From JBJENW01 sp051880395 (GTDB lineage Bacteria; Bacillota; Clostridia; Lachnospirales; Lachnospiraceae), in NCBI GenBank assembly GCA_051880395.1, contig JBJENW010000007.1, positions 1 through 5,156 on the forward strand: a stretch of 5,156 nucleotides of DNA, in the 5' to 3' direction. The notes beneath the pieces were generated by a model. It saw only the letters and a program-made list of their open reading frames with translations, did not search any database and had not been told where the DNA came from. Shown one piece after another: positions 4,716-5,156 of the stretch. The translations under genes and the position numbers were made by a program. Positions within the stretch are counted from its first letter, which is position 1, and each line of letters begins with the position of its first letter.

Positions 4716-5156
4716 ATGAAGTTTGATTTTGCTATAGGAAATCCACCATATCAAGAAGAAACTAAGAATAATGGTAGGCAGAGCCCGGTATATAATAAAT
4801 TTATGGATGAAGCGTTTAAGGTGGCAGATTGCGTCGAATTGATAACACCGGCTCGTTTTTTATTTAATGCTGGACAAACGCCGAAAGCATGGAATGATAA
4901 AATGCTAAATGATGAGCATTTTAAAGTATTACAATACGAACCAGATGCATCTAAAGTGTTTTCAAATACAGAAATTAAAGGTGGTGTGGCTATTACTATA
5001 AGAGATGATATAAAATCTTATGGTGCTATTAAAGTATTTACATCTCATCAAGAATTAAACCACATTATTAAAAAAGTTGTTGAAGTTATAGGTCAGGAAA
5101 AATGTCTTGATAGTATCATATCATCACGTGGATGCTATCGAACAACAGATGTGTTT
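4716..5156 (+). CDS. Eco57I-type adenine methylase domain protein, catalytic half (3' truncated by window edge)
   Basis: This reading frame is open from ATG 4716 to the end of the window (147 codons, no stop), preceded by GGAAGG (4701-4706) at nine bases. The protein begins MKFDFAIGNPPYQEE: NPPY at residues 9-12 is catalytic motif IV of N6-adenine methyltransferases, placed at the extreme N-terminus. Motifs X and I, which normally come first, are absent here and seem to be supplied by the preceding gene. VELITPARFLF matches the motif V-VI region, and FSNTEIKGGVAITIRDD resembles the strand with a GGV motif that follows in Eco57I-like enzymes. The target recognition part, and any nuclease domain, would lie beyond the window. 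An in-frame stop at 4689 rules out an N-terminal extension far into the previous gene. Base composition is more AT-rich than in the upstream gene. The methylase family is secure; substrate specificity and the presence of restriction are unknown. Confidence 0.85.
   Translation, partial: MKFDFAIGNPPYQEETKNNGRQSPVYNKFMDEAFKVADCVELITPARFLFNAGQTPKAWNDKMLNDEHFKVLQYEPDASKVFSNTEIKGGVAITIRDDIKSYGAIKVFTSHQELNHIIKKVVEVIGQEKCLDSIISSRGCYRTTDVF

Noticed and set aside
4689..4718. Frameshift splitting one methyltransferase gene
   Set aside because: The second gene has its own ribosome binding site and ATG, and its frame is closed at 4689, so a designed gene pair fits better. Comparison with homologues would settle it.

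Overview
The window looks like part of a mobile element, either a mobilizable plasmid or an integrated plasmid-like or transposon-like element, from a Gram-positive gut-type Clostridia host, probably Lachnospiraceae. This rests on protein family resemblance (MobV relaxase, TnpV, a short serine resolvase, a ParM-like pair), strong AGGAGG-type ribosome binding sites, moderate GC and TTG starts. It was judged by eye without any database search. All convincing genes are on the + strand.

Layout. (1) Positions 2-813: the 3' end of a ParM/StbA-like actin ATPase gene, overlapping by 4 bases a small gene with a ribbon-helix-helix-like N-terminus, which is a plausible ParR-type adaptor. Together they form a segregation module. 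(2) Positions 814-1177: about 360 bases with no convincing gene but dense structure. There are three GGTACCG repeats just after the parR-like stop, then a run of perfect or near-perfect inverted repeats up to the relaxase ribosome binding site. This is the best candidate for the centromere-like site (first part) and for oriT or a structured leader (second part). (3) Positions 1178-2831: a MobV/Mob_Pre relaxase and a TnpV-family protein, a pairing reminiscent of Tn4451/Tn4453 elements, followed by a strong hairpin. (4) Positions 2954-3562: a small serine recombinase of the resolvase/invertase type, then 212 bases with repeated GTATAC-centred motifs. (5) Positions 3775-5156: two consecutive genes that appear to share one adenine DNA methyltransferase. 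The first carries a motif X-like EVFTP, an atypical motif I-like segment and a motif II-like segment. The second begins almost directly with the catalytic NPPY motif and runs off the window.

Working model: segregation, mobilization and resolution genes form the backbone. The methyltransferase pair is cargo, probably the modification part of a restriction-modification or other defence system whose remainder lies beyond position 5156. No replication initiator, integrase, tRNA, rRNA or CRISPR array is visible.
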